From Sphingomonas sp. CCH21-G11 (lineage in GTDB: Bacteria > Pseudomonadota > Alphaproteobacteria > Sphingomonadales > Sphingomonadaceae), in assembly GCF_001555965.1 (NCBI RefSeq), contig NZ_LSHX01000031.1:58286-122285 (forward strand): DNA of 64,000 nucleotides. The letters run 5' to 3'. Of this stretch, positions 1 to 9,173 are shown piece by piece (positions within the stretch are counted from its first letter, which is position 1; every line of letters begins with the position of its first letter). Made by a program: the position numbers and the translations under genes. The notes under the pieces were generated by a model that had not been told where the DNA came from, did no database searches, and saw nothing but the letters and a program-made list of their open reading frames with translations.

Positions 1-1026
1 CGGGATTTCGCTGAGGATGAACGCCATGAACACGGTGATCCGCTCGCCCTGAAACGTCCCGGCCAGCGCACCGGCGGGCGCGCCCATCAGGTCCGGACGC
101 TCGTAGAAGACATGGAGCAGCGCGCCGATTGCCAGGAACAGCGCGATGACCGGCACCGAGGCATAGATCGACCCGTAGAGCGCGCGCGCGCCCTCGCCCG
201 AATTGCGGCAGGCAAGCAGCCGCTGGGTCGTATCCTGGTCGAGCCCCGAATTGCCGATGTTGAGCAGCACCAGGCCCGTGAGGATCGCCCAGATCGAGAA
301 GGGCGCCGAAAGATCGAACCGCCAGTCGACCAGCCGCAGCTTGTCGACCCCGCCGGGCGCGTCGTGGAGCGCGGCGACGATCTGGTCGATCGGGGCCGGG
401 ATCTTGATCAGCAGGATGACGAGGACCGTGATCGCCGCGCCGATATAGAGCACGACCTGGACAAGGTCGCTCCAGATAACCGCGTTGAGCCCACCGAAAA
501 AGGTGAAGACCAGCCCGAAGACCAGCAGCACGAACGCCGCGATCACGATGTGGTGCGGCGCGATATCGAGGAACATGATCATCGAGACCGCGATCGCGGC
601 GAGATAGAGCCGCGCGCCGCTCGCCAGCGTGCGCCCGACCAGATACATCGCCGCCGCCGCCCGCCGCGCCGCCGCGTCGTAGCGACGCTCCAGCAACTCG
701 TAGACCGTCGCCACGTCGAGCCGGTAGAAGCGCGGGATCAGCACCCGGCCGACGAACACCGCCGCCAGCCACGCCGCGATCGTCACCGCCAGATAGGCGA
801 AATCCCCGCGAAAGCTGTAGTCCGGCACCCCCAGAAAGGTCGCGGCGGACTGGACCGTCGACAACACCGACACCGCGACCAGCCACACCGGCGCCGAATG
901 CCCCGCCAGGAAATAGTCGTCCGCCGTGCCGACGCCCCGCCGCGTGCCGAGATAGCCGGCCAGCGCGAGCAGGCCGACATATCCTCCCAGGATCGCCCAG
1001 TCGATCGGCGCAAACTGCAACGGCAT
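1..1026 (-). CDS. Sodium:solute symporter (SSS family), C-terminus beyond window
   Basis: An uninterrupted frame of 342 codons runs from an ATG at 1026 to the left edge, so the C-terminus is missing. The translation is strongly hydrophobic with repeated membrane segments. It carries SSS-family signatures: 'FFGGLNAVIWSDLVQ' around residue 155 and 'LDQDTTQRLLAC' around residue 250. Members are inner-membrane Na+-coupled importers of sugars, amino acids or organic acids; the substrate here cannot be read. The start lies 54 bp after the TonB-dependent receptor stop on the same strand, so the two probably form an outer-membrane plus inner-membrane uptake operon. Family confidence is high, substrate unknown. 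Confidence 0.88.
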   Translation of the reverse strand, partial: MPLQFAPIDWAILGGYVGLLALAGYLGTRRGVGTADDYFLAGHSAPVWLVAVSVLSTVQSAATFLGVPDYSFRGDFAYLAVTIAAWLAAVFVGRVLIPRFYRLDVATVYELLERRYDAAARRAAAAMYLVGRTLASGARLYLAAIAVSMIMFLDIAPHHIVIAAFVLLVFGLVFTFFGGLNAVIWSDLVQVVLYIGAAITVLVILLIKIPAPIDQIVAALHDAPGGVDKLRLVDWRFDLSAPFSIWAILTGLVLLNIGNSGLDQDTTQRLLACRNSGEGARALYGSIYASVPVIALFLAIGALLHVFYERPDLMGAPAGALAGTFQGERITVFMAFILSEIP

Positions 1027-1080
1027 GTCAGTCACTTTCCGGCCTTGGCGATCGATTGGCGTTCCGGCGTGACCGGACGG

Positions 1081-3822
1081 TTACAGCGTCAGCGTCAACG
1101 ACCCGCCGACGGTGCGGCCCAGAATGTCGTAGGTGTCGGGATAGGTGTTGAACGCACCTGCGTTGCGCGGCGTCGGCGGCCGCTTGTCGAACAGGTTGTC
1201 GACACCGATCGTGATCGTCAGCCCAGTGGTCGGCGGACGGATCGCGACGTTCAGGTCGAAATAGTCGAACGCATCGATCGTGTCCGTGCTGCCCACGGTG
1301 CTGTCGCGAACCTCGCCGATCCGTTTCCACCCGAACTGGACGGTCAATGGCTTGGCATCCCAGGTCACCGTCGCGCGGTGGCGATAATCGGGCGAAACGA
1401 GCGTGACCAGGTCGGATGAGCAGCGCGCGCCATAGCTGCCCTTGCAATTCACCGGGGTCAGCGCGGCGTTGCGCTGGATGCTGTATGACGTGACGAAATT
1501 GGCCTGATAGCCGAACGCCAGCTGGCGGCCCGGCAGGCTGGCCGGAAGCGCAAAGGCATAGCGGAAATCGACGTCGACGCCCTGCTGCTTGATCCGCGCC
1601 AGGTTGCGGTCATCGACGAACGCATCGCGCAGAAAGCCGGTGACCGGATCGCGCGACACCGCCTGACACAGCGGATTGTCGGCGCTAGGATCGGTGATGT
1701 AGCAGCTAGTCAGCGCATCGACCGGCTGGATCTGGCCGACCGCATCGCGGATCGAGATGCTGTAATAATCGACCGCAAGCGACAGGCCGGGCAGGAAGCG
1801 CGGGGTCAGCACGCCGCCGACCGTGTAGGTCCGGCCGGTTTCCGCGCGGATATTGGCGTTGCCGCCAAAGAAATAGCCGCCGGTCAGATTGGCCGCCGCC
1901 CGCGAGTCATATGGCCCGCGATAGCCCTGGCGCGTGCACTGTTCGACATTGCCGGTGCCCAGCGCGCAAGGATCGCCGCCATAGCGCGGGAACAGGCGCG
2001 CGACGGTGACCAGGCTGGAAAACGGGATCGAGAAGACTGGATTGGCGAACTCGCCGATATTCGCGTCGCGGATGACCGTCTGGCGCGTTCCGCGCAGACG
2101 CAGATCGTCGCTGACCACCCAGTTCAGGCCGAGCTTGTCGGTGTCGTAGGACCGGTCCTCGCCGACCGAGCGGGTATACCATGACCGGCGATAGGCCCCC
2201 TCGACCGTCAGCGACTTGACCAGCGGGAAGTCGCGCAAGAGCGGCACGACCAGTTCGCCGAACAGCTCGTGCACCCGGATGAAGGGCGGCACCGGCGGCG
2301 CCGATTCCGCACCCTGGTTGAACGACTGGCTGAGGTCGGGCGAATAGCTGAAGCGCCCCTTTTCGTGCCGATATTCATAGCCGGCGGTGAAGCCGAACGG
2401 ACCGGCCCAGCCGTTGAAGAAATCGCCGGTGTCGCCCGAGACATAGGCCGACCCGACCTGTTGGCGGCGCACGCGCGAGCCATAGTCGAAGTCGCGCAGC
2501 ACCGAGGTGAAGTCACCCCCCGGCCCGAAAATGTCAGTCGTGTTGACCAGCCCGGCAAAGCTGGCACGCAGGCCGTCGCCGACGACGGTGATGTTCTCGC
2601 GCGTCTCGCCGATCTGGTAGTAGGCGTCCCAGCGGATGGCGGGGGTCAGGTCGCCGCGCAGCCCGATCTGGCCCTGCCACGTATCGCGGTCGTTGATTGC
2701 CGCCGTGGTACCGAGCTCGCCCAGCGAACGCTGGACGTTGACCGTCGCAAAGCCGTTGACGAAGGTCAGCTGCGACCGGATCTGCGGGGTCAGGAACGGA
2801 TTGTTCTGAGCGATCTGGACGTTGACGCCCGCGCCGCCGATCGTCGCGGGATTCTGGCCCGTGCGCGTGCCGCCGCGCGTGTCGACGCCCGAATAAAGGA
2901 AGCGGCCATAGGCCTGGATCGCGTCGGTCAGATCGTATTTGAAGAACGCGCTGGCGTTGATCCGCTCCAGCGGCTGCACCAGCAGGAATTGCGAGGTGTA
3001 GTCGGTCGTCTGCGGGGTCAGCGTGAAATTGCCCGCGGCGTCGAACGAAAAGGTCCGGCCGCTGGCGACATCGCGGAAATTGCCGCCGATCGGCGCGGTC
3101 GCAGGGCCGGTGCGGGTTTCCAGCCGCTCACCGGCGAGCAGCGGATCGCGATCGGTGTATTCGAAATAGGCGACGATGCTGCCGCGCCCGCCCAGGTCGA
3201 GCCCGCCGCTCACATAGACGCTGGCCTGCGACGCGCCGTCGCTGACCGCGCGGTAATTGCCGCTCGCCTGAAGCCCGCGGATATCATCATTGATGATGAA
3301 GTTGACGACGCCGGCCACCGCGTCGGCGCCATAGACGGCGGCAGCGCCGCCGGTCAGGACGTCGACCCGCTTGAGCAAAGGTGCCGGAATCGCGTTCACA
3401 TCAACGGCGTTGCGGAACGAGAACGGCACCGCGCGCGTGCCGTTGATCAGCACCAGCGTGCGGTTCTGGCCCAGGCTGCGCAGATCGAGCGTCTGTGCGC
3501 CAAAAGCGTCGCTGCCGACCGAGGTCGAGTTCACGCCGCCGGCGAGCTGGGGCAGCTTGGTCGAGAAGTCCTCGATCGTCACCGCTCGCAGCAGCTGGAT
3601 CTGTTCGGCGTCGACCGTGTTGATCGGACTGGTCGATGCCAGCCCGGCGCTGCGGATGCGGGTGCCGGTGACGACGATGTCGCCGTCGCGATCATCGGCT
3701 TCGGCAGCGGGCGCCGCCGGGTCCGGCGCGTCCTGCGCCATGGCCGAGGATGCGCTGAACAGGGCGATGCCGATCGCGCCGACAGCGGCGGACAGACGGA
3801 GTGCGGGCCGGGCTTTGGTCAT
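1081..3822 (-). CDS. TonB-dependent outer-membrane receptor
   Basis: 913 aa. A signal peptide ending near 'SSAMAQDAPD' is followed by a probable TonB box in 'DIVVTGTRIR' (about residues 48-57). The plug domain has the motif 'VDVLTGGAAAVYGADAVAG' (about residues 150-170). A long beta-barrel region follows, with many alternating aromatic/polar strands and a receptor-type C-terminus ('DNLFDKRPP ... GRTVGGSLTLTL'). It imports a bulky substrate across the outer membrane using TonB energy. The ATG at 3822 is preceded by GGGGAGG with a 5-nt gap. The downstream sodium:solute symporter suggests a carbon or nitrogen nutrient rather than iron; that is inference. An operator-like palindrome lies just upstream. 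Confidence 0.95.
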   Translation of the reverse strand: MTKARPALRLSAAVGAIGIALFSASSAMAQDAPDPAAPAAEADDRDGDIVVTGTRIRSAGLASTSPINTVDAEQIQLLRAVTIEDFSTKLPQLAGGVNSTSVGSDAFGAQTLDLRSLGQNRTLVLINGTRAVPFSFRNAVDVNAIPAPLLKRVDVLTGGAAAVYGADAVAGVVNFIINDDIRGLQASGNYRAVSDGASQASVYVSGGLDLGGRGSIVAYFEYTDRDPLLAGERLETRTGPATAPIGGNFRDVASGRTFSFDAAGNFTLTPQTTDYTSQFLLVQPLERINASAFFKYDLTDAIQAYGRFLYSGVDTRGGTRTGQNPATIGGAGVNVQIAQNNPFLTPQIRSQLTFVNGFATVNVQRSLGELGTTAAINDRDTWQGQIGLRGDLTPAIRWDAYYQIGETRENITVVGDGLRASFAGLVNTTDIFGPGGDFTSVLRDFDYGSRVRRQQVGSAYVSGDTGDFFNGWAGPFGFTAGYEYRHEKGRFSYSPDLSQSFNQGAESAPPVPPFIRVHELFGELVVPLLRDFPLVKSLTVEGAYRRSWYTRSVGEDRSYDTDKLGLNWVVSDDLRLRGTRQTVIRDANIGEFANPVFSIPFSSLVTVARLFPRYGGDPCALGTGNVEQCTRQGYRGPYDSRAAANLTGGYFFGGNANIRAETGRTYTVGGVLTPRFLPGLSLAVDYYSISIRDAVGQIQPVDALTSCYITDPSADNPLCQAVSRDPVTGFLRDAFVDDRNLARIKQQGVDVDFRYAFALPASLPGRQLAFGYQANFVTSYSIQRNAALTPVNCKGSYGARCSSDLVTLVSPDYRHRATVTWDAKPLTVQFGWKRIGEVRDSTVGSTDTIDAFDYFDLNVAIRPPTTGLTITIGVDNLFDKRPPTPRNAGAFNTYPDTYDILGRTVGGSLTLTL

Positions 3823-3837
3823 ATGTTCCTCCCCTAG

Positions 3838-3850
3838 TGGTTACATACCA
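3838..3850. promoter_or_regulatory. Candidate operator TGGT-N5-ACCA upstream of the receptor gene
   Basis: A 13-bp inverted repeat, TGGTTACATACCA, lies 15 bp before the receptor start codon. A further TACCA at 3862-3866 repeats the right half. TGGT/ACCA half-sites resemble operators of catabolic GntR- or LacI-type repressors. No such regulator gene is present in the window, so the assignment is tentative. Confidence 0.3.
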
Positions 3851-3893
3851 CCTTAGTACCATTTGCCTGTCAAGGGGGAATGCATGCGCGGTC

Positions 3894-4763
3894 TTATTGC
3901 GGCAGCAGCGCGCGGACGAGTGGGTTCGGAAAGCGCCGCGCTGCCGTCACCGCGTAAAAGCTTTCGTTGATCCCGGGCAGCGCGTCGGCCTCGACCAGCA
4001 TGCCCGCGTCCAGCTCGTCGCGCACGGCGATCGGCGGCAGCACGGCGAGTGCGAAGCCTTCGCGCGCAAGCAGACGCATCATCGCGATATCGTCGACTTC
4101 GGCCGCAATCTGGAGCCGCAAGCCGAGCCGGTCGGCGAGCGCGTCGACATGGCTGCGCACCGCGCTGTCGAGCGTCGGCAGGATGACGGGATGGCGGCGC
4201 AGCAGCCGTTCGACGACGCGCTCGCCACCCAGCAGCGCAGGCGCACCGACCAGGCTCACCGGCTGCTCGGCGACCTTGTGCGCGATGAAGGGGGTCAGCG
4301 CGTCCGATGCCGGCGGCAGGTTGGTCAGCACCATGTCGAGATTGAGCGATTGCAGCGCCACGAGCAGCTCGGACATGCTGCCCGATCGCAACACGATTTC
4401 GATGTCGCTGCGCCCCAGCAGCGGCTTCAGGAAACTGATCTGGAAATTGCGCGACAAGGTGGCGAGCGCGCCGACCCGCAGCGCGTGGCGGGTGCGCCCG
4501 GCTTCGCGCAGCGTCCCCACCAGCTCCTCGCCCGTCGCAAAGATCGCGTCGGCATGGTCGAGCGCGATCCGCCCCGCCTCGGTCAGGACGAGCTGGCGCC
4601 CGCGCCGCTCGAACAGCGCATGACCCAGCCGCGCCTCGAGCTTGCGAATCTGCACCGACAATGCGGACTGCGACACGTTCAGCCGCTCGGCCGACCGCGT
4701 CAGGTTCCCGTCGCGCGCCACAGCCCAGAAATAGCGCAGATGGTTGTAGTTCAGCTCCGCCAT
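3894..4763 (-). CDS. LysR-family regulator, NhaR-like, divergent from dabBA
   Basis: 289 aa. The N-terminal winged helix-turn-helix (about residues 1-65) begins 'YNHLRYFWAVARDGNLTRSA' and contains 'LNVSQSALSVQIRKLE'. The 'NYNHLRYFW' opening is typical of the NhaR branch of LysR regulators. The rest is a LysR effector-binding domain. It is transcribed away from dabB-dabA with 97 bp between start codons, the classic arrangement for a LysR activator and its target. A perfect 14-bp inverted repeat covers its own start codon, implying autorepression. No convincing Shine-Dalgarno precedes the ATG. It probably controls the inorganic-carbon transporter; control of the downstream receptor gene is less likely. 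Confidence 0.93.
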   Translation of the reverse strand: MAELNYNHLRYFWAVARDGNLTRSAERLNVSQSALSVQIRKLEARLGHALFERRGRQLVLTEAGRIALDHADAIFATGEELVGTLREAGRTRHALRVGALATLSRNFQISFLKPLLGRSDIEIVLRSGSMSELLVALQSLNLDMVLTNLPPASDALTPFIAHKVAEQPVSLVGAPALLGGERVVERLLRRHPVILPTLDSAVRSHVDALADRLGLRLQIAAEVDDIAMMRLLAREGFALAVLPPIAVRDELDAGMLVEADALPGINESFYAVTAARRFPNPLVRALLPQ

Positions 4764-4792
4764 ATCGTTCGCTTTTATCGAACGATATGGCG
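4758..4792. promoter_or_regulatory. Perfect 14-bp inverted repeat, probable LysR operator for lysR/dabB
   Basis: The left arm CGCCATATCGTTCG (4758-4771) and right arm CGAACGATATGGCG (4779-4792) are exact reverse complements around a 7-bp spacer. The centre contains the LysR box form T-N11-A (T4769, A4781). The repeat includes the lysR start codon at 4761-4763. A -10-like TACAAT (4795-4800) follows directly on the plus strand, 60 bp before the dabB start. The position fits repression of lysR and activation of dabB by the same protein. The repeat is seen directly; the protein that binds it is inferred. Confidence 0.65.
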
Positions 4793-4860
4793 CTTACAAT
4801 GAATTTTTATCATCGACATGCCCGCGCTAGGTCGCCGCCAGCAATTTGTCGGAGACGATC

Positions 4861-6438
4861 ATGGCGGCATCTTCCTTCTTCCTTCTCGGCGCACCGCTGC
4901 TGACCCTCGCTGCGGCGGCGTTCGGCTTCGCGGCGCGCGGCCGGCCCTCGCGGCTGGTGCTGGGGATGATCGAAGCCGCCGCGCTGGCGACGATCGCGAT
5001 CGCCGCCGCGGCCATTTTCATGCTGGCACGCGACGGCGCAACGACCGGCACGCTCGGCGCGCTGACCGGCGCTCAGGGCATCGGCCTGTCGGCGCGGCTC
5101 GACGTGGTCAGCGCGACGATGCTGATGCTGGTCAGCTTCATCGGCTGGGTCGTGCTGCGTTACGCGGCGACCTATCTCGACGGCGAGTCCGGGCATGGCC
5201 GTTTCATGGGCTGGCTGGGCGTCACGCTGGCGATGGTCATGCTGCTCGTGACCGCGGGCAATCTGGTCCAGCTCGTGCTCGCGTGGATCGCGACCAGCCT
5301 GGCGCTGCATCGCCTGTTGCTGTTCTACCCCGATCGCATCGCCGCGCGCCGCGCGGCGCGCAAGAAGTTCGTGACCGCGCGCGCCGCCGACGTCGCACTG
5401 ATCGGCGCGGCGGCGCTGCTCATCCGCGCCTATGCCGAAACCGACATCGGCGCGATCGCGGCGGCCGCGGCGCGCGGCGAAGGCGGCGGCTGGGCGATCG
5501 CGGCCGCCGGGCTGATCGCGCTCGCCGCGATGCTCAAATCGGCGCAGTTCCCGTTGCACGGCTGGCTGACCGAAGTGATGGAGGCGCCGACGCCGGTTTC
5601 CGCGCTGCTCCACGCCGGCGTGATCAATGCCGGCGGCTTCCTGCTGATCCGCTTCGCCGACGTCATGCTGCTGGCCCCCGGCGTGCTTGCCATTCTGGTC
5701 ATGGTCGGCGGCTTCACCGCGCTGTTCGGCGGGCTGGTGATGCTCACCCAGCCGGCGGTCAAGACGTCGCTGGCCTGGTCGACCGTCGCGCAAATGGGTT
5801 TCATGATCATGCAATGCGGCCTGGCGCTGTTCCCGCTCGCGCTGCTGCACATCGTCGCGCATTCGCTGTACAAGGCGCATTCGTTCCTGGCGTCCGGCGG
5901 CGCGGTCCACCGGATTGCGGCGGCGCGCCGACCCGGCCCGGTGGCAGTCCCGCGCCCGCGCGCGGTCGGCCGCGCCTTTCTGGCCGCGCTCGCCATTTAT
6001 GCCGCGATCGGCGCGCTCTTCGGCTTTGCCGACAAATCCCCCCAGGCGCTGGCGCTCGGCGCGATCCTGATCTTCGGCGTCGCCTATCTGCTCGCGCAGG
6101 GGCTGGCCGATGCGGCACCGCGTCCGCTGACCCGCCGGATGATCGGCTATGCGCTGATCGCCTCGCTCGCCTATTTCGGGCTGCACGCGCTGGCGCTCGA
6201 CCTGACGGCGGGCACCCTGCCCGCCGCCCCGCCGCCGGGCGCGCTCGAATGGACGCTGATCGTGCTCGCGGTGGCGAGCTTCGGGCTGGTCGCGGTCGCC
6301 CAGGCGATGTTCCCGCTCTGGGCGCATCACCCGGCCGCTGCGGGGCTGCGCGTGCACCTGGCCAACGGTCTTTACGCCAATGCGGTCCACGACCGGCTGC
6401 TCGGCGGCTGGCGGCTGCGCATGCGCGCCGCCGAATGA
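4861..6438 (+). CDS. dabB: DabB: NuoL/antiporter-like membrane subunit of the DAB inorganic-carbon transporter
   Basis: 525 aa and almost entirely transmembrane. It belongs to the proton-translocating NADH dehydrogenase subunit 5 / Mrp antiporter family. Visible landmarks are the discontinuous-helix region '[16 protein letters not shown]' followed by '[19 protein letters not shown]' (about residues 225-262). It is shorter than respiratory NuoL and no other nuo gene is nearby. The next gene is DabA, which makes this the cation-coupling partner of the DAB bicarbonate-accumulating complex. The ATG at 4861 is chosen because GGAG sits 6 nt upstream; a TTG at 4846 in frame is weaker. Its stop overlaps an ATG of the dabA frame (ATGA). 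Confidence 0.9.
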   Translation: MAASSFFLLGAPLLTLAAAAFGFAARGRPSRLVLGMIEAAALATIAIAAAAIFMLARDGATTGTLGALTGAQGIGLSARLDVVSATMLMLVSFIGWVVLRYAATYLDGESGHGRFMGWLGVTLAMVMLLVTAGNLVQLVLAWIATSLALHRLLLFYPDRIAARRAARKKFVTARAADVALIGAAALLIRAYAETDIGAIAAAAARGEGGGWAIAAAGLIALAAMLKSAQFPLHGWLTEVMEAPTPVSALLHAGVINAGGFLLIRFADVMLLAPGVLAILVMVGGFTALFGGLVMLTQPAVKTSLAWSTVAQMGFMIMQCGLALFPLALLHIVAHSLYKAHSFLASGGAVHRIAAARRPGPVAVPRPRAVGRAFLAALAIYAAIGALFGFADKSPQALALGAILIFGVAYLLAQGLADAAPRPLTRRMIGYALIASLAYFGLHALALDLTAGTLPAAPPPGALEWTLIVLAVASFGLVAVAQAMFPLWAHHPAAAGLRVHLANGLYANAVHDRLLGGWRLRMRAAE

Positions 6439-6455
6439 CGATGGAGGATAAGGAG

Positions 6456-8879
6456 ATGTCGATGTCGATCGCCGATCAGGTGCACGATCTGGACCGGCTG
6501 TTCGCCAGTGCGGATGCGGCCGCGCGCGCCATCCCGCCGGCCTGGCCGCTGGCCGCCAGCGTCGCGGTCAACCCGTTCCTGGGTCAGGCCGACCGGTCGC
6601 TGGCGGACACGGCGGCGCTGCTGGCGCGGGTCGCCGGTGCCCGAATCACGATGCCGCGCGCCTGGTATCGCGCGCGCATCGCCAGCGGCGCGATCCGCGA
6701 TGTCGATCTGGCGGCCGCGATCGACGCCGCCGCAGCCGGCGACAGCCCGCCGCCGACGCTCGCGCGGCTCCGGGCCGCCGTCGCCGTCGACACGCCCGCA
6801 CCCGCGGCCTTGCCCACCGTCGCCGACCTGGCGGCGCGGGTGTCGGGCATCGACTGGCCAGCGGTGATCGCGGAGCGGTTCGGGGCATGGGCCGGCGCCT
6901 ATTTCGACGAAGGCCAGGCGCTGTGGGCGGCCCCGCGCGGCAAGAGCGCCTATGCCGCCTGGCGCGCGGTCGCCACCCACGACCTGACGCCCGAGATCGT
7001 CGGCTTGCGCGGCTTCGCGGCCTTCGTCGCCGACCTGCCCGACGCGTCGACCGACGCGATGATCAGCGCCGCCGCCCGGCTGGGCCTGGGGGGCGCGGCG
7101 ATGCCGACCTATTTCCACCGTCTGCTGACGACGCTCGGCGGCTGGGCGCACACCGCGCGCTACCGATTGTGGCAGGCGCAGCTCGCGGGCAGCGGCGACG
7201 ATACGATCACCGACTTCCTGTGCATCCGTATGCTGTGGGAGGACGCGCTGCTCGAACATTATGCGCCACGGATCGCGGCCGACTGGACGGCCGCACTGGC
7301 GGACTATGCGCGCCCGGTCGCGCCCGACATGGATCAGCGGATCGACGCCATTCTTCAGGACGCCAGCGAACGTGCGGCGCAGCGCCGGCTGGCCGAAACG
7401 CTGGCGGCGCCGGCGGCACCGCGCACCGCGGTCGCACCCGCGATGCAGGCGGCGTTCTGCATCGACGTGCGATCGGAGGTGTTTCGCCGCGCGCTCGAAT
7501 CGATTGACCCGGCGATCCGCACGCTGGGCTTTGCCGGCTTTTTCGGGCTGACCGCATCGCATCGCCGCTTCGGCTCCGATGTCGCCGAACATCGCCTGCC
7601 GGTGCTGCTCAACCCGGGGCTGGCATCGACCACCACCGACACCGCGCTGATCGACGCGGACCGGACGGCCCGCTTCCGTCACCGGGCGGCGCGCGCCTGG
7701 GGCCGGTTCAAGCTCGCCGCGGTCTCGTCCTTCGCCTTTGTCGAAGCCGCGGGCCCGGCCTATGTCGTCAAGCTGGTCCGCGACGCGATCGGCGTTCGGG
7801 GCGGTGCTGGCGTGGATGCGCCCGCGCCCCGGCTCGACCCCATGCCCGATCCGGCCGACCGCGTCACCATGGCGGCGACGGTGCTGCGCGCGATGTCGTT
7901 GACCGACGGCTTTGCCCCGCTGGTGCTGCTGGTCGGGCACGGTGCGAATGTCGTCAACAATCCGCACGCAAGCGCGCTGCATTGCGGAGCGTGCGGGGGC
8001 TATCCCGGCGACGTGAATGCGCGTTTGCTGGCGGCGCTGCTCAACGACCCGGTGGTGCGCGACGGACTGGCCGACCAGGGGATCGCGATCCCGGCGGACA
8101 CGCGCTTCGTCGCCGCATTGCACGACACGACGACCGATGCGGTGCAGCTATTCGCCGACGACGAGCCGGCAACCCCGCATTCCGACCGGATCGACCAGGC
8201 GCGCGCCTGGCTCGCTCGCGCGGGCGCGCTGGCGCGTGGCGAGCGTGCGCTGCGCTTGCCCGGCGCACGCCATGCCGACGCGGTCAGCCGCCGCAGCCGC
8301 GACTGGGCACAGACGCGACCCGAATGGGCGCTGGCCGGGTGCCAGGCGTTCATCGCCGCCCCGCGCGAGCGCACCGCCGGCCGCGACCTTGCCGGCCGGG
8401 CCTTTCTCCACGACTATGACTGGCACCAGGATACCGGCTTCAAGGTGCTGGAGCTGATCCTGACCGCGCCGGTGGTGGTCGCCAGCTGGATCAGCCTGCA
8501 ATATTACGGGTCGGCGGTTGCGCCCGCCCTGTTCGGCGGCGGAAACAAGCTGCTGCACAATGTGATCGGCGGCATGGGCGTGGTCGAGGGCAATGGCGGC
8601 GTGCTGCGCGCCGGGCTGCCCTGGCAGTCGGTGCATGACGGCACCGCGTTGATGCACGAGCCGCTGCGGCTCACCGTCTGCATCGCCGCGCCCATCGACG
8701 CGATCACTGCGGTCCTCGAGCGCCATCCCGATGTCCGCGCCCTGTTTGACAATGGCTGGCTGCATCTGTTCGCGCTCGACGACCAGGGGCGGATGACCGC
8801 GCGCTATCGCCCCGGACTGGCATGGGAGGCAGCAGTTGATGCCCCCGCAACCCCCGCGCGCGAAACGGAGCTCGCCTGA
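6456..8879 (+). CDS. dabA: DabA (DUF2309): zinc, carbonic-anhydrase-like subunit of the DAB inorganic-carbon transporter
   Basis: 807 aa and largely soluble. In characterised DAB complexes it associates with DabB and converts CO2 to bicarbonate in an energy-coupled, one-way manner. The zinc/active-site residues of the family are intact: Cys335 and Asp337 in '[15 protein letters not shown]', His495 in 'LLVGHGANV', and Cys510 in 'ALHCGACGG'. The His-to-Cys spacing of 15 matches the H524/C539 pair known from the Halothiobacillus protein. Start choice: ATG 6456 has GGAGG 8 nt upstream; ATG 6462 has AAGGAG 6 nt upstream and is equally possible, and two more ATGs (6435, 6441) are less well placed. 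It follows dabB directly. Confidence 0.93.
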   Translation: MSMSIADQVHDLDRLFASADAAARAIPPAWPLAASVAVNPFLGQADRSLADTAALLARVAGARITMPRAWYRARIASGAIRDVDLAAAIDAAAAGDSPPPTLARLRAAVAVDTPAPAALPTVADLAARVSGIDWPAVIAERFGAWAGAYFDEGQALWAAPRGKSAYAAWRAVATHDLTPEIVGLRGFAAFVADLPDASTDAMISAAARLGLGGAAMPTYFHRLLTTLGGWAHTARYRLWQAQLAGSGDDTITDFLCIRMLWEDALLEHYAPRIAADWTAALADYARPVAPDMDQRIDAILQDASERAAQRRLAETLAAPAAPRTAVAPAMQAAFCIDVRSEVFRRALESIDPAIRTLGFAGFFGLTASHRRFGSDVAEHRLPVLLNPGLASTTTDTALIDADRTARFRHRAARAWGRFKLAAVSSFAFVEAAGPAYVVKLVRDAIGVRGGAGVDAPAPRLDPMPDPADRVTMAATVLRAMSLTDGFAPLVLLVGHGANVVNNPHASALHCGACGGYPGDVNARLLAALLNDPVVRDGLADQGIAIPADTRFVAALHDTTTDAVQLFADDEPATPHSDRIDQARAWLARAGALARGERALRLPGARHADAVSRRSRDWAQTRPEWALAGCQAFIAAPRERTAGRDLAGRAFLHDYDWHQDTGFKVLELILTAPVVVASWISLQYYGSAVAPALFGGGNKLLHNVIGGMGVVEGNGGVLRAGLPWQSVHDGTALMHEPLRLTVCIAAPIDAITAVLERHPDVRALFDNGWLHLFALDDQGRMTARYRPGLAWEAAVDAPATPARETELA

Positions 8880-8880
8880 C

Positions 8881-9156
8881 ATGGCCGGTCATGATGCGAT
8901 CGGGCGGCGGCCGCACCTCGCCCAGCTCCGCCCCGAGCCCGAGCTGGCGCTCGCCCGCGCGGACGCACATATTGGCTGGGCGCTGGCGCAGCCGCAGGTG
9001 AGCGACTGGCTGAAGGCAGCGCTGCATTCCGCGCGCGGACACGATCCGGTGGCGCTGGAAAACGATGTCGAGCTGCTGCGCCAGCTGATCCTGCCGCGCA
9101 CCCGCGCCGCGCTTGCGCTCGCAATGGCCCCGGCAACCCCGATCGACGACGCGTAG
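8881..9156 (+). CDS. Small hypothetical protein, third gene of the dab operon
   Basis: 91 aa, function not recognised. It starts 1 nt after the dabA stop, with GGAG 10 nt upstream, so it is co-transcribed and probably translationally coupled. An in-frame ATG at 8839 inside dabA is possible but has no ribosome site. The sequence is soluble, mostly helical and rich in Ala, Leu and Arg. It contains no cysteine and no membrane segment. Examples of visible text are 'LAQLRPEPELALARADAHIG' and 'VELLRQLILPRTR'. It could be an accessory or regulatory partner of DabA; that is inference from position only. Confidence 0.6.
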   Translation: MAGHDAIGRRPHLAQLRPEPELALARADAHIGWALAQPQVSDWLKAALHSARGHDPVALENDVELLRQLILPRTRAALALAMAPATPIDDA

Positions 9157-9173
9157 GACGCCGCTTCGCGACG

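Noticed and set aside
112-3856. Long open frames on the plus strand opposite the symporter and TonB-dependent receptor genes
   Set aside because: Translations are Arg/Asp/Gln-rich without any domain, the usual antisense shadow of GC-rich genes; the minus-strand products are clear families.
4818-6434. Open frame continuous with dabA extending about 1.6 kb upstream
   Set aside because: It is the shifted frame of dabB and encodes low-complexity Arg/Ala sequence; real DabA begins near 6456, with ribosome sites there.
9157-9173. Short GC hairpin between the dab operon and the chemoreceptor-like gene as a terminator
   Set aside because: Stem is weak and lacks a following T-run; no confident intrinsic terminator was found anywhere in the window.
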